In this document: piece by piece, positions 1-11,331 of the stretch
How the letters are laid out: the number at the start of each line of letters is the position of its first letter
Numbering within the stretch: position 1 is the stretch's first letter
Origin: Thozetella sp. PMI_491
Taxonomy: Eukaryota; Ascomycota; Sordariomycetes; Chaetosphaeriales; Chaetosphaeriaceae
DNA: 64,000 bases
Direction: 5' to 3'
Assembly: GCA_021432635.1 (NCBI GenBank)
Contig: MU270053.1
Location: 403,743-467,742 of the forward strand
Position numbers and translations under genes: made by a program
The notes under the pieces: model-generated
Told to the model about the DNA's origin: nothing
The model's input: only the letters and a program-made list of their open reading frames with translations
Databases searched by the model: none

Positions 1-1942
1 TCCTTGCTTCATCATCACTCAGGGACTGTGGAGAGTAAAGAAATCTAGAGCGGCCAATTTGCGCCTGGAAATCGTCATGTACAGGCATCGGCCCCACCAG
101 CGACCCCAGACTCAACAAGATATCCCACGAGACATCCCACATCTATGTCATCATCGTGGCGGTGGTGGCTGCCTTCTCTGTTGACAGTCTCCCATGGCTC
201 TCCGTTGGCCCTCTTACCTTCCCTACTCCCCGCGCGATCGCCGCCACACACACTGGAAATAGAGATCGGTGATGAAATGCCGCCCTCTTTTGCCCACACA
301 ATGCCCGCCTCGAAGCTCGCGGAGCTTCTGATCCGACCGTTTCTTTGACGACGGCAGCCGAGGAGGCTCTGCAGGCAAAAGTGCAACTTTGGCGCGCGGT
401 CCGCTTCTACCGAATGCATCACTAGCTCAAGCTCACCAATCGAAATCGATCTCGATCCTCAACACCCTAGCGTGGAGCAAATCTGTCACATGGGCTCGAA
501 AGCGTCAGGCAGAGGCCGCGGATGAAGCTTGGCACTGTCGGCGGGCATCGGCTTCCATCCATAGACCCGAGAAAGGAGAAAGATGCCCACCGGGCTCTCC
601 GTAGGATCGATGAAAGAGCCGACTATAGGCGCCCGCTCTGATAAGACTTTCCTGCTTATTTCTGCCTGGCGAAACTCCAAGTGCCAATCCCACCCGGCAG
701 CCGTTTAGAGGAGAAGGAGCTTGACCAGGTACACCTTGAGCACGACCTACCGGGCTAAATCCGTATTGTAGCAGCCCATTAGTTATACCAGCTTAGCCTA
801 GAGGCCCCAAGTGTCCCGTTTGTAGATCAGGGGTCTAAACAGATCCCACTACAAGTTCCCGCACGGAAGTGTCTAGCGACCGATTGGCGCGAGCTAGGCC
901 GTGGGCCACCACTAGGTCTGAGAGGGTCTAGACCCAGATAGCACACCGGATAATTCTGTACCTGTACAACGATCGGTGATCGCAATAGCCCATCGTAGTG
1001 TTGATGGCCATTCAGTCGATACTAGCGGTTACTTCCACCAGGCGTCTCCGGTGAGCACGTGGAACGTTTGTCTGATGGTTTTCGTAGCACGGTTTCACAA
1101 AGATGAGCAACCCCGAGGCAGATAGGACAATGAGAGTTGCTAGATCCAGCGCGAGATTGTTTCACTACTTCACCATAGCCAAGCAACTGTCGCTCCTTGC
1201 TGATCCGGTGTCCCTTCAAGCGGAACATCCGGCCGTTCCTTTCGCCACACACTTACGAGTACGTAAGGTGAAGTGGTTCCGGTAAGCCGTACGGGTGGTA
1301 GCCCAGCGTCGGGCTGTAAATTTCGGGGCTTGTTGTGCTGCTTGAAGAGCACCATGGTATTCCTTTGGGCCCATTCCCCATCCAAAGAAATCACGGGAGA
1401 AGAGAATCGAATTCGCTAAGTTCCTGGACGATGGCACAGCTCTCGGTTAGGCTTATTAGGCTTATTAGGCTTATTAGGCTTGTTAGGCTTGTTAGGCTTG
1501 TTAGGCTTTTTGTCAAGGAGGGGATAGTAGGTAGCGGTTTCGCTTGTCGGCCACAAGAAAATGAGCCCAGTGCTGTGGCGCATGGTACAGGAACTACAGG
1601 GTTATTGCTACCGTACGGTTGATATTGCGGTGAGCCTCGTAGGCCCGAGAAACTCGGTCAGGTCACTTCATAGCCACCTAGGTAGGTAGGCGTTGTTCAT
1701 CTTCCTTTCCTAGCCAGCACGAACCCCAGCATGAGAAGCATCGGCTTCCTCCCTTCCCGCAAGATATGATCTCACGAGGAAGGTTGACGCGGTAGCCGGC
1801 ATTGAGTGTTTTCTCAGTTCATGAGTACTAGAGTTGTTGCCTGAAGGCAGGCTTGTGAGCCCTTGAAGCAAACCCAGCAAAATGATCGTGGCGAAATCCC
1901 ATGGAAAGGCGAAAAGGCAAGACAAACAAGCACAATAGAACG
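1..1942. other. gene-poor left edge
   Basis: No convincing protein gene is visible. Open frames here are short, lack family resemblance and show no paired splice signals. The stretch contains the TTAGGC-type minisatellite at 1447-1509 and a short GGTAGGTAGG run near 1680. Sequence upstream of position 1 could hold a first exon of something, but nothing in the visible part supports one. Confidence 0.6.
1447..1509 (+). repeat. 9-bp minisatellite, 7 units of TTAGGCTTN
   Basis: Seven head-to-tail 9-mers run without interruption. The first three units are TTAGGCTTA, the next three TTAGGCTTG, and the last is TTAGGCTTT. Variants are grouped by position, as expected from stepwise duplication of neighbouring units. 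The unit contains TTAGGC but is not the fungal telomere repeat TTAGGG and is not a telomere end. No coding role is apparent. Confidence 0.9.
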
Positions 1943-2014
1943 TCCCCAGTGGTGTATCGGTTAACATCCCGGATTCTCAATCCGGTGCGCCGAGTTCGAC
2001 TCTCGGCTGGGGAG
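1943..2014 (+). tRNA. tRNA-Glu (CTC anticodon)
   Basis: A 72-nt cloverleaf is readable by eye. The seven-base acceptor arms TCCCCAG and CTGGGGA pair perfectly, followed by a G discriminator. The D-arm has the A-box-like TGGTGTATCGG, the anticodon stem CCGGA/TCCGG encloses the loop TTCTCAA with anticodon CTC, and the T-arm is GCCGAGTTCGACTCTCGGC. CTC reads GAG codons, so the product is charged with glutamate. No intron is present. This is the only clear tRNA gene found in the window. Confidence 0.93.
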
Positions 2015-2783
2015 AGGCCTTCATACCTAATTTTTTTCACCCTCTCTAGCCCGGAATGATTTCTTTTTATACGAAGAACAATGGCTCGATATCTTCATAC
2101 GCTGTTTACACATACGAACGGAGACTGGAGAATTCTCTTGCCGGAATATGCTGCCTTGACGTCACTCTCATACCGTTACCCGTGGACTCCTAGCTGTCTC
2201 TATAGTACCCGACATCTAGTGACTAAATCGTGAAGACAGGACTAAATACCCTATTTTTGGACCCCTACTCCCGACTCATTGAACATAGTAAGAGTGCTAG
2301 AAGCAAGCCCGCCATGCCGGTCTTTGCTAAGCTTTCCCACTCAAACTGAGGGGCATCCGGCCGGAATCCTCACCCCGGCCCTGCATGGACCCAGCGCTGG
2401 GTCAAGCCCGACCCGGGGTCCGGCCCGTGCAAGGACCCACTCGGAGCCATTGAGAAGTCGGTCAGCCAATAGATAGGTACCGTCAAGCGAACAATCGCCA
2501 GGTTTAGCAAGTACATCGTCGGGTTGAGTTATCGAGGTGGAGGTTCTGGTATGTATTTTAGGCATCCATCCATCCATAACTATGCTCCTTTTTTTTCTGA
2601 CCCATAGAGACAGGCAGTGTAGCGTATATACAAGGCGAAGGCTTGCTCGGCCTCGCTGTCCTCAAGGGTCATGACTCGTCGCTACCGATAATGCATTGCC
2701 CAACTCCCTCACCCGAGACGCCCGCTGAACCCAAATTGAAGCCAAACTCAAATCCAACCCTGATTGACCCCTAGCCCAGCCGT
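2015..2783. other. intergenic, tRNA-Glu to lipase 3' end
   Basis: No gene is seen. The stretch holds the downstream flank of the tRNA, and the 3' flank of the lipase gene that ends at 2784. A run of eight T residues near 2589 is unremarkable. Confidence 0.6.
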
Positions 2784-3977
2784 TCACGATGCCAAAGTGC
2801 TGTTCTGGGCCAGCTCAGCCGCGTATTGCCTGTCTTGCTCCGCCCAGTCGTTAAGCCGGCTAACGGTGTCGTCATCCATGGTGGTGACGGTGTCGGTGGC
2901 ACGCTTTAGGCTAAAGTCATCCGAGCCGCAGCCGGCGATCTCCTCGAAGTAGTAGAGATGGGCCGTGACGTCGAACAGCAGATTGCTGCCATTGCAACCC
3001 GTGTTCGCGTTGCCCGTGCAGACCTTGATGTCGTCCACGCCGTAGCTCGTCGTAGTGGCCGTCCCGTCCGAGAGCCAGTACTCCGGCGAGGTGTGGCGGT
3101 AGCCGAAGACCAGAGGAGGGAGGCGCGGCACCAAGTCGTTCAGGTGCGTGACGCGGTTCTCGGCGCCGGCCTGGGCGGTCACGAAGTCGGCGAACGCGTC
3201 GTTGCCGACACGGGGCGAGCCGAATGTATAGATGTCGACCGAGTAGCCGGCCTTGCGGAGGTACGCGCCGCCGAGGGTGGCCACAGCACCCCCGAGTGAG
3301 TGTCCAGTGGTAATGACCTTGAAGGTAGGGTGGGCAGCGGTGGCGGACTTGACGGCCGCTAGGACGGCGCTCTCAACCTCGGTCCAGGCGTTGGCGAAGC
3401 CAGTGTGAACCTTGCAGTCCGACACAAAGTCACAGTCGGTGAACAAAAACTCCAGGCTACACATGGCGTTAGAGATATGGCTCGGATGTTGGGTGTGTCC
3501 CAGCGGCGGGCCCATGGCTTACTTTGTGATCCAGTTGCGCACTGAGTGGCTGCCCTTGAAGGAGACAATAATTTGAGAGGTGACGGTGTCGACTGTGACG
3601 TATCCTTGCTGGTCCGTAGCGAGTCCGCTGTGTCCCATGGTCAGCACATGAACTGTCCTGGTTGACATGGCATACTCTGTAGATAGATGACTTACTCAAA
3701 TGTTGCAAGGACCTTGGAGCCGTGGGACTGGACAGTTGGGCATGTCGATTCCGCACAAGTGATAGTTGTGCCAACGCTGACGGCACTGTTGCAGTACGAT
3801 GCCGCCGAGTACTCAGCGTAGAGCTTCAGACTCGTCAGCTGGGCCGTCGTAACCGCGGCTGAGGTCTCATTAGCCGACGGACTTGTACTGGGTTATAAGG
3901 AGTAGCATACCTCGTTTGCGCAGAACGGGCGACGCGGCGGCGCCGGCGGAAAGGACCAAGAGTGATGAGAGCCTCAT
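2784..3977 (-). CDS. secreted class 3 lipase / feruloyl-esterase-like hydrolase
   Basis: This is an alpha/beta hydrolase of the Thermomyces lanuginosus lipase / FaeA family that would cleave triacylglycerol or feruloyl ester bonds outside the cell. Four exons join in frame: 3911-3977, 3696-3858, 3523-3627 and 2784-3456, giving 335 residues. The start is the first ATG, directly before a hydrophobic signal peptide of about 18 residues. The nucleophile elbow GHSLGG places Ser165. The NDLVPRLPP segment gives Asp219, and the C-terminal AHLYYF gives His278, matching the family triad. The conserved HTSPEYW segment is present. The intron before exon 3 has a GCTGAC branch point. The tail after His278 is about 40 residues longer than in Thermomyces lipase. 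Lipase against feruloyl esterase specificity cannot be decided from the sequence. Confidence 0.9.
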
Positions 3978-4176
3978 GTTGGCGGTTAAGTAACACGTCG
4001 ACTTGACCGTAGGCGAGGTGCTCTGGACACGGAAAGCTTGCGAGGGCTAACACGGGGTACAAGACACGACAAGAAGACAGACGAGCGGCGAACCGGACGG
4101 GGAGAGGGCAGGGTGGCTTGAGCAGACGAGCATCGCGGGTGACTAGGCTCGGAGGCGAGCTTCGTGTATTATAGAC

Positions 4177-4200
4177 CTCTCTCTCTCTCTTTCTCTCTCT
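4177..4200 (+). repeat. CT-rich microsatellite upstream of the lipase
   Basis: A pyrimidine tract of CT dinucleotides with one TTT interruption lies 200 bp upstream of the lipase start. On the lipase strand it reads as an AG/GA tract. Such tracts are common in filamentous fungal promoters and could sit in the promoter or 5' leader. No function is demonstrated. Confidence 0.75.
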
Positions 4201-5555
4201 GTACCGCTTACCGCCCCCCCTCTTCAAAAGCCTAGCCACTAGGCATAGCGCAAGCCATGTCCTGGTGATGGATCAGCACCCCAACATTCCTAGATCGTGC
4301 TATGCACGCACTTCGGGGCCACCAGCCGAGATCTGACATGGTGCCCGACGTCGCCGCGAGCTAGCATTGGCTCGCAAGCAAGTTAGGAAGTGTAAGGATG
4401 GTCGTGGGAGGGTCCAGCCAGGTCAGCGCCAGGCACGACGTCTTGTTGGGCCGGTGTGCAGGGAGAGAGGAAGCGCTAGGGATCCAGCAGCAACAAAGGC
4501 CTGCGCCCCTCCCGCTCGCCTCCGCTCTACGCGCGATGTCCCATGCCAAAACGTGGCCTTGTGAAATTAGAGCCTCCTTTTGCGGTAGGAGAAAGAAAAG
4601 CCCTTCTTCGCCTGCTGCTGGTGTGGACCTTCGGCAAGTCGCAGGCCCGGAAGGTAAAATGCGCTACGCCCTGCTAGACCTCCGGGTATAACTGACCTCT
4701 GTAGAATGGACCCAACGCTTAGGGCCCCGACCCTGGAATGCGGCAGGGCAAGGGCATCCCATTCTAAGCTCTCAGTCTAGGGACCCCGGAGCTCTGGTGG
4801 GGTGGAGGAGGAAGTCAGCCCGCCCCTCGAGGCTGTCCGCCTTTGGGCAGGAAAAAAAAAAAGAGGGAAAAAAAAAGGCGCGTGCAGGGTTTGGTCGGAA
4901 GAATGATTCGATCCGGCCAGCGGATGATCCCAAGTCAGCAGCACGGTGCTACACGCCCCGAAAGGGCTGTCATGATGCGTGCGCGGTTACACATGGTGTC
5001 CTATAGGATGGCGGAGGCGGCGGTCACAAAGCTCGGGGAGCCTGGGCGGGCGGGTGGAGGGCTGGGCCATGTGAGCTCTCTTAGTGCCGTCATGGCCCTG
5101 GCAATGAGGGGGTTGCATCGGTGTGGTGGCTGGCGGGCTGGATCTCCCGGCCAGCCGTAAAGGAAGAATAGCAACCAGTATTTCGTAAGGAAAAGGGAAT
5201 GAGGGGGAGAGAGAGAAAACCGGTGGACGCATTGTAGTTAGCGTGCCGGAGGGTGACGCGGGCTCAACAGAAAGGTTTACAACTAGTGGCTAAGACCCTG
5301 TGCCGGCATTTACTCACGGTTGCATGGTAGGCACCAAGAGGTAGTTGTTGTCGCTTGGGGAGCAATCTCGCCGTGACGACGACCCCCTGCCCAGCCCCTA
5401 GCAGTCTGGGCTTCTCTGTGTATTACCCCAACCCCGGAGCAGGAAATGGAGGCTCTACAAAGTACGGGGTAACCTAGAGCTTGAGCGAATGCGGAAGCGC
5501 CCTTGAAATTGCCCAACTTTAGCGTTCTGCTCTGGGAACTCTTAGGTTGACCATG

Positions 5556-5576
5556 ACAGGTAAGTACTGTACCTGT
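5556..5576. repeat. 21-bp inverted repeat, copy 1
   Basis: The arms ACAGGTA and TACCTGT flank a central AGTACTG-like heptamer. A second copy lies at 5689-5709 and matches at 18 of 21 positions. The outermost bases differ between the copies but remain complementary within each. Confidence 0.8.
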
Positions 5577-5688
5577 GTAGCATATCTTGGGACGAGACAG
5601 CAGTGCGCGGGCGTTGCTGTGGCGGGCGCCCGGGCGCACCGGAGCGGCACCGCGAAATCGAGTCTTCTCTGCGAAAGGCTATCTGCCA

Positions 5689-5709
5689 TCAGGTAGGTAC
5701 TGTACCTGA
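5689..5709. repeat. 21-bp inverted repeat, copy 2
   Basis: The arms TCAGGTA and TACCTGA flank a GTACTG-containing centre. It is spaced 133 bp from copy 1, start to start. It may be a protein binding site pair or residue of a small repeat family. A looser relative (TGTACTGTACTGTAG) occurs near 6450. Confidence 0.8.
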
Positions 5710-7371
5710 ACTTCATTCACGAGCTGATGCGGCGTCGTTCCTGGGGGCACAGCAACTGAATTTTGGCGTCTTAGGCTGTCGGCAGCGTACGCAACAGCGA
5801 CCTGGGTACGTAGGAATTGTCCGAGAAAAATACCGCCCGCGACTTCTGTCCTGGTTCCGCGATCCCCGAGCAATCCGCGGCCTCGAAGGATGTGGATGAA
5901 TGTACCTACAGTCTTACCCACGGAGGATATACGAGGGCTCGGTGGCCCCATGACCAACCAGTGAGCTTGTATTTCTGGTTTCTGCCCACTGCAAGCATGA
6001 TTCCGCCGTAAGTGTGGCTGACCAGCGCCTGTAGTTCGCCTTCCTTTTACGGCAGGCACCGGGATCGCGATTGGCGAAGGCGCGTAACGGCTGCAAGTCG
6101 CGCGACAATAGGATTGTGCTTAGCGGCTGATGCCGCCCGTAGCTTGTGAGCCCCGAACACTGACATAAGGCACCTTCGTAGAAGCCAGCGCTGGACTCCC
6201 GGGCGCGCGGAATTGCAAACATGCTGCGCCGTCGTTAAGCAGCCGCCGCAACCGGAGACCGTTTGTGTGTTTTATGGAGTAGCCTTGCTGCCCCCCATTC
6301 CCTTCAGGTAAGCCTGCACGTAGGTAGTAAAATATTAGACGAAATCTTTTAGAAGGGGGGTTGGCTCTTATTCGTGGAATTATCTCCACCATCCGCTGCC
6401 CCTCTACCGAAGACAAAGAAGGGCTATCCTCTGTCACACAAAAGCGGTGTACTGTACTGTAGTACTACGCCTGTACGACGGGCTCAAGCAATGGGGCTGG
6501 GAGCTAGCTAAGCGGTTAGACGTTGGCCTTGAGGTTACTTTGCGCTAGACCTCTGACATAGCGGTCGGACCCCTAGATCTAGCTCTCCTGGGTAGCTGGC
6601 CACGAGGGCGGGCTATGGAGCGAGTCAAGCAATTAAGGGAAAAGAAGATGGAGGAAAAAAGAACTCTCGGAGACCCTTCCGATGCGGAGAGCACGCTGTA
6701 CTGTTGCATGCACCCGGACCGCGTTGCGCATTGTGTTGAGGTTGGGGATGAGGTGGATATTCTTTCTCGAACGGCGAGCTTTCCATTCCGCGTTAACCTC
6801 GCCGGCCGAGAGACCCCGTGGTAAGGTATCCCTCTGCAGACTCAGAGAGTCTCCCCCCCCTCTCCGCCGGCCTACCGGCGTCTGCTGCTGTGTATCGCGA
6901 AAGGCGGGTGGGCGCTACGACGCGTACTCTCGGAGCAGTGCCCGTTTGGGTCGCTAGCGTTTGGCGTCAGGTAATGGGCCATGGCCTATATCACGAATTC
7001 TATCGACCAAATTGGCACCAACGGTAGCCACTTGCAGCAGGGGTTATCTAGATAGTAGTGGGCTCAGATACTACTACTACTAGCCTGGCTAGGGTGGGGG
7101 TCGCTTCTCCAAAGAGAAGGAAACCAAGTGAGGGAGAAAAAAGTGGTCCTCGACATGGCGATACAACTCTAAGTCGACGATCAACCAGCTGCAGCGGTGT
7201 GGCCGCCTCGACTGCCTCGGTCGACCTGCAGCGCGCGTGCTGGAATGCAGTAGTAACCATGGAAGCAGTAGGCCGCATTTTGGCTTGTGATTCATCATCT
7301 TTCTCCAACCCCCGCCTACCTTACCTACCGGCACGCAGCTTGTTAGCTCAGCCAGCTTCCCCAAATGAGGA

Positions 7372-7384
7372 GGGGGGGGGGGGG
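7372..7384 (+). repeat. 13-base G homopolymer
   Basis: An uninterrupted run of 13 G residues lies in gene-free DNA. It is a likely site of length variation or sequencing error rather than a functional element. Confidence 0.85.
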
Positions 7385-8519
7385 ACCGGCCCTTTCCCCA
7401 GGCCCTCCCCAACTTTCGGGCCGTCCGCTAAATGTTTTTGTTTAGCGAACGAATGACGCGCGCCCCGCGAGCCAATGTCTCTCTTCCGGCCGCCGGGTCT
7501 CTCCAAGCCCGCCGTCGCTAGCCAGCGTCGAGCAAGGTTCCCCGCGCTGTGCCCGGGCCCCGAAGCGACGTGGAGGCCGGCACCAAACATGTCATGTGCC
7601 ATACTGACTGGAGCGGACAACTCACCATCTTGGAGTTGGAGTCCGAAAGACGTCACTTCGGTGTGTCTTGGGTGCATATCGCTGCCGGAAGGGGGGGTTC
7701 TGCAGGTGGCACGCGGCCTTATCTAGACCTTGACGGGCGAAGTGACGCCGCCCGCCGCCGCCGCTGCTGCCCATGCCCAGCTTTTGCAACCACTTGCGCC
7801 CACAAGTGTGCGGTCGCAGCCCGGTGAAGGGCCCCTTTCGGGGAAGGAGGAGGGGCCTGGGCGGCGCGACGACGGGAACGGCGAGGGGATAGCGGTGCCG
7901 TCAAAGACACCCATTCGACAAGGAAATGTGGGCAAGTCGGGACTGAGACCTGTGGTATCGCTGTCCACTTCGCCTCATCCCAGGCCGGAAGCTAGGCCGT
8001 CCAATACGAGGTCGGGAGCGGGCGCGCGCCAATCTTTGGCCATTTCTTGCCGCATAGGTCGGTGGAGGAGGCGACCATCCTCATTTCCAGCACGTGGCAG
8101 CCGGCAAAAAGTAAACAGGCTTTCTCATTGCGTGGCAAGCGTGGATAAGGTTCCGCACGTAGAGACCGTGTACCGAAACAGCTGGCCCATGATTGTCCCT
8201 GTTGATCACCTTGGCTTAACCTAGCGAGCCCAAGTATCTAAGGCATGCGCTTCCCGATACAACCCCCCCGCTCACCACCGACCTAGGCCCAAGAGGCTTG
8301 GATCCCAAGATCAAGGTACCGTAGCACTGCCTGTAGCGTACCCGTGGCTCCCACGAGATGGCCAGAGACCTTGTTCCACCGTTATTAAAGCTTGGGTGTG
8401 CCCACGCTACGCCACCTCGAGTGGCCTCTTGCTAGGCTGGAGTCGTTTCGCCCTTGCTCTCCCTGTCCCTCGTATCCTCCTGAGCTGTATTTGTGTTTGT
8501 CTCTACCACTCTGGCCAGG

Positions 8520-11331
8520 ATGCCGCCGCCCTCGTGTGCATCTTCGTTGGCATTTGCCCTCGGCCTCTTGGTTGTGCCTAGCCATGCCGGCCCTATTCAG
8601 GTCAGGGACACGCCTCCGGCTCCCTACGTGGCCGCCCCTTACTATCCCTCGCCAAAGGGCGGGTGGGTAGCTGACTGGAGCTCGAGCTACGCAAAGGCCA
8701 AAACCTTGGTGGAACAGATGACACTGGCAGAGAAGACCAACATCACAGGAGGCAGTGGTATTTACATGGGTAAGCACCATCTGCCGAAGCTCTCGTGGAC
8801 GATGACTAACAAAACAACTTAGGGTCAGTATTTCCCGGAGCCAGTCTTAAAAGGTAACTTCTAATTCGAGATACTAGGTCATGCGTGGGAAACACTGGCA
8901 GTGCACTCCGGCTTGGGTTCCCCCAACTGTGTCTCCAAGACTCAGCGCTCGGAGTTGCTTCGACCGACTTTGCCACGGCCTTTCCCGCTGGCATCACAAC
9001 CGGCGCTACGTGGGACAAGGACTTAATCCTGGCTCGCGGCGTGGCCATTGGCCAGGAGTTTCACGATAAAGGAGCGAACATCTATCTCGGCCCCACCGTT
9101 GGACCCCTCGGCCGAAAGCCGCTTGGGGGCCGCAACTGGGAGGGCTTCGGCGCTGATCCAGTCCTCCAGGCCGTGGCAGGCGCCGCGACCATCCGTGGTG
9201 TTCAGAGCCAGGGCGTGATTGCCACGATCAAGCACCTTGTGGGCAACGAGCAGGAGATGTACCGCATGTACAACCCCTTTCAGCAAGGCTATAGCGCAAA
9301 TATCGGTAAGGAGAGCAGCACAAGTACCCCCGGGCCGGTTGGTTAGGAGAACAAAACAACTAACACCAACCAGATGACCGTACCCTGCACGAACTGTACC
9401 TCTGGCCGTTCGCCGAAGGTGTCCGAGCCGGTGTGGGCTCTGTCATGTCGGCATACAACGCTGTGAACGGTTCAGCTTGCTCGCAGAATAGTTACCTTCT
9501 CAACGGTATCCTCAAGGATGAGCTCGGATTCCAGGGTTTCGTCATGTCCGACTGGCTCGCCCACATGTCCGGGGTTGGTTCCGCCCTGGCTGGGCTGGAT
9601 ATGGACATGCCTGGTGACACCCAGGTCCCGCTGCTTGGAAACAGCTACTGGAAGTACGAGCTCACCCGATCCGCTCTCAATGGATCCGTTCCCATGGACC
9701 GGCTCAACGATATGGCCACGAGAATTGTCGCTGCCTGGTATCAGCTCGGCCAGGACAAAGACTTCCCGGTCCCCAACTTTTCTGCCAACACCAAGGACAC
9801 AGACGGCTCCCTGTATCCCGGCGCCCTGTTCTCCCCCTCGGGTCAGGTTAACTGGCACGTAAACGTTCAAAGAGACCATTACAAGGTCGCAAGGCAAGTC
9901 GCCCAGGACGCCATCACACTGCTCAAGAACGACGGCGACTTCCTACCTCTCACCAACTCGAGCTACCTGCGAGTCTTTGGAACCGACGCCCAGGTCAACT
10001 CGGATGGCGCCAACGCCTGCAGCTTCCGATCCTGTGACAAAGGCACCCTTGGAATGGGTTGGGGTTCGGGCACCGCCGACTATCCTTATTTCGACGATCC
10101 CATCTCTGCCATCAAGAACCGGACCAGCAATGTCACTTTTTACAACACGGACTCGTTCCCGTCTGTGCCCACGCCGACGGCTAATGATGTCGCTATTGTC
10201 TTTATCAACTCTGACGCCGGCGAGAACAGCTTCACTGTCGAGGGAAACAACGGCGATCGCAGCTCGTCCCTGCAGGCAGCATGGCACGACGGCGACAAGC
10301 TGGTGCAGAACGCGGCCGCGAAGTATGCCAACGTCGTGGTGGTGATCCACACGGTTGGCCCGATCAATGTTGAGTCTTGGATCGGCCTGCCATCTGTGAA
10401 GGCCGTTTTAAATGCCCATCTCCCTGGGCAGGAGGCCGGCCAGTCGCTAACTAACGTGCTCTTTGGCGACGTTTCGCCGAGCGGTCACTTGCCATACTCC
10501 ATCACTAAGGCGATGACGGATTTGCCGGACAGCATTGCGTCTCTCCAGACACCGCCGCTTCTCGTTCAGCTCCAACAGACGTTCGACGAGGGCCTGTATA
10601 TCGACTACCGCTACCTGAACAAACACGGCATCCAGCCCCGGTTCGCGTTCGGCCACGGCCTAAGCTATACCCAGTTTAACTTCTCTAGCCTTACAATCAA
10701 GAAGGTCACCACGCTCACGTCGGTGCCTCCAGCGCGTGCGGCCAAGGGCAGCACCCCTGTCTACTCGAGTGCCATACCGCCGGCATCCGAGGCATACCAG
10801 CCGGATGGATTCAGCACCGTTTGGCGCTACCTCTATTCGTGGCTTTCCAAGGGCGACGCGGACTCGGCCTACCAAACGGGCATCTCCGGCGCAACGTACC
10901 CTTACCCTACCGGATACAGCACCACCCAGACCAACGGCCCTCGTGCCGGCGGTAGCGAGGGTGGAAACCCGGCGCTTTGGGACGTCGCTTATACGCTGTC
11001 GGTCAAGGTGACCAACACCGGGAAGCGTGCCGGCAGGGCTGTCGCGCAGCTGTACTTGCAGTTCCCGACCGACGCGAGTGTAGACACCCCCGTCATCCAG
11101 CTGCGTGACTTCGCCAAGACAGACACACTCCAGCCGGGCCAGTCCGCCACGCTCCAGCTGCAGCTGACGCGCAAGGACGTGAGTGTCTGGGATGTCGTGC
11201 TCCAGGACTGGGTGGTGCCGTCCCTGACGGGCGAGTACAAGGCGTGGATCGGCGAGGCGAGCGACAAGTTGTATGCGATGTGCGGTACGAACTCACTGAC
11301 GTGCGCCGCGGGGTTGGCGAGTCCGGTCTGA
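8520..11331 (+). CDS. secreted GH3 beta-glucosidase
   Basis: This enzyme would hydrolyse terminal beta-D-glucosyl residues of cello-oligosaccharides outside the cell. The exons are 8520-8769, a single nucleotide at 8823, 8878-9305 and 9374-11331, giving 878 residues. The start is the first ATG, before a hydrophobic signal peptide ending near SHAG. The GH3 N-terminal barrel carries KHLVGNEQE, and the nucleophile is Asp286 in GFVMSDW. The C-terminal alpha/beta sandwich is followed by a fibronectin-III-like domain in roughly the last 100 residues. The frame between GIYMG and CVGNTGS closes only by removing introns 8770-8822 (branch GACTAAC) and 8824-8877 separately, which gives one Ser between Gly and Cys. 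Removing the region as one intron shifts the frame. The third intron (9306-9373) is ordinary. The neighbouring lipase is also secreted. Confidence 0.92.

Larger units (their letters stand above)
3978..8519. other. 4.5 kb gene-free stretch between lipase and GH3 gene
   Basis: This is the divergent upstream region of two secreted hydrolases, but far longer than a promoter pair needs. No ORF shows family resemblance or plausible splicing. It holds a CT tract (4177-4200), two A runs (4852-4862 and 4868-4876), two related 21-bp inverted repeats (5556-5576 and 5689-5709) and a 13-G run (7372-7384). A TATTAAA box-like element lies at 8383-8389, about 130 bp before the GH3 start. A degenerate transposon cannot be excluded without a database search. 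Confidence 0.55.

Noticed and set aside
6500-6570. A-box-like TAGCTAAGCGG suggesting a tRNA
   Set aside because: No B-box or cloverleaf within the following 80 nt.
7730-8224. 164-codon open frame in the gap before the GH3 gene
   Set aside because: GC-rich chance frame with Ala/Pro/Arg bias; overlapped by comparable frames on the other strand, no domain.
8770-8870. GH3 intron ending at the GAG acceptor at 8870
   Set aside because: It would keep the frame but lacks a pyrimidine before AG, ignores the strong branch and acceptor at 8822, and adds extra residues (DTRS) against one in the preferred model.
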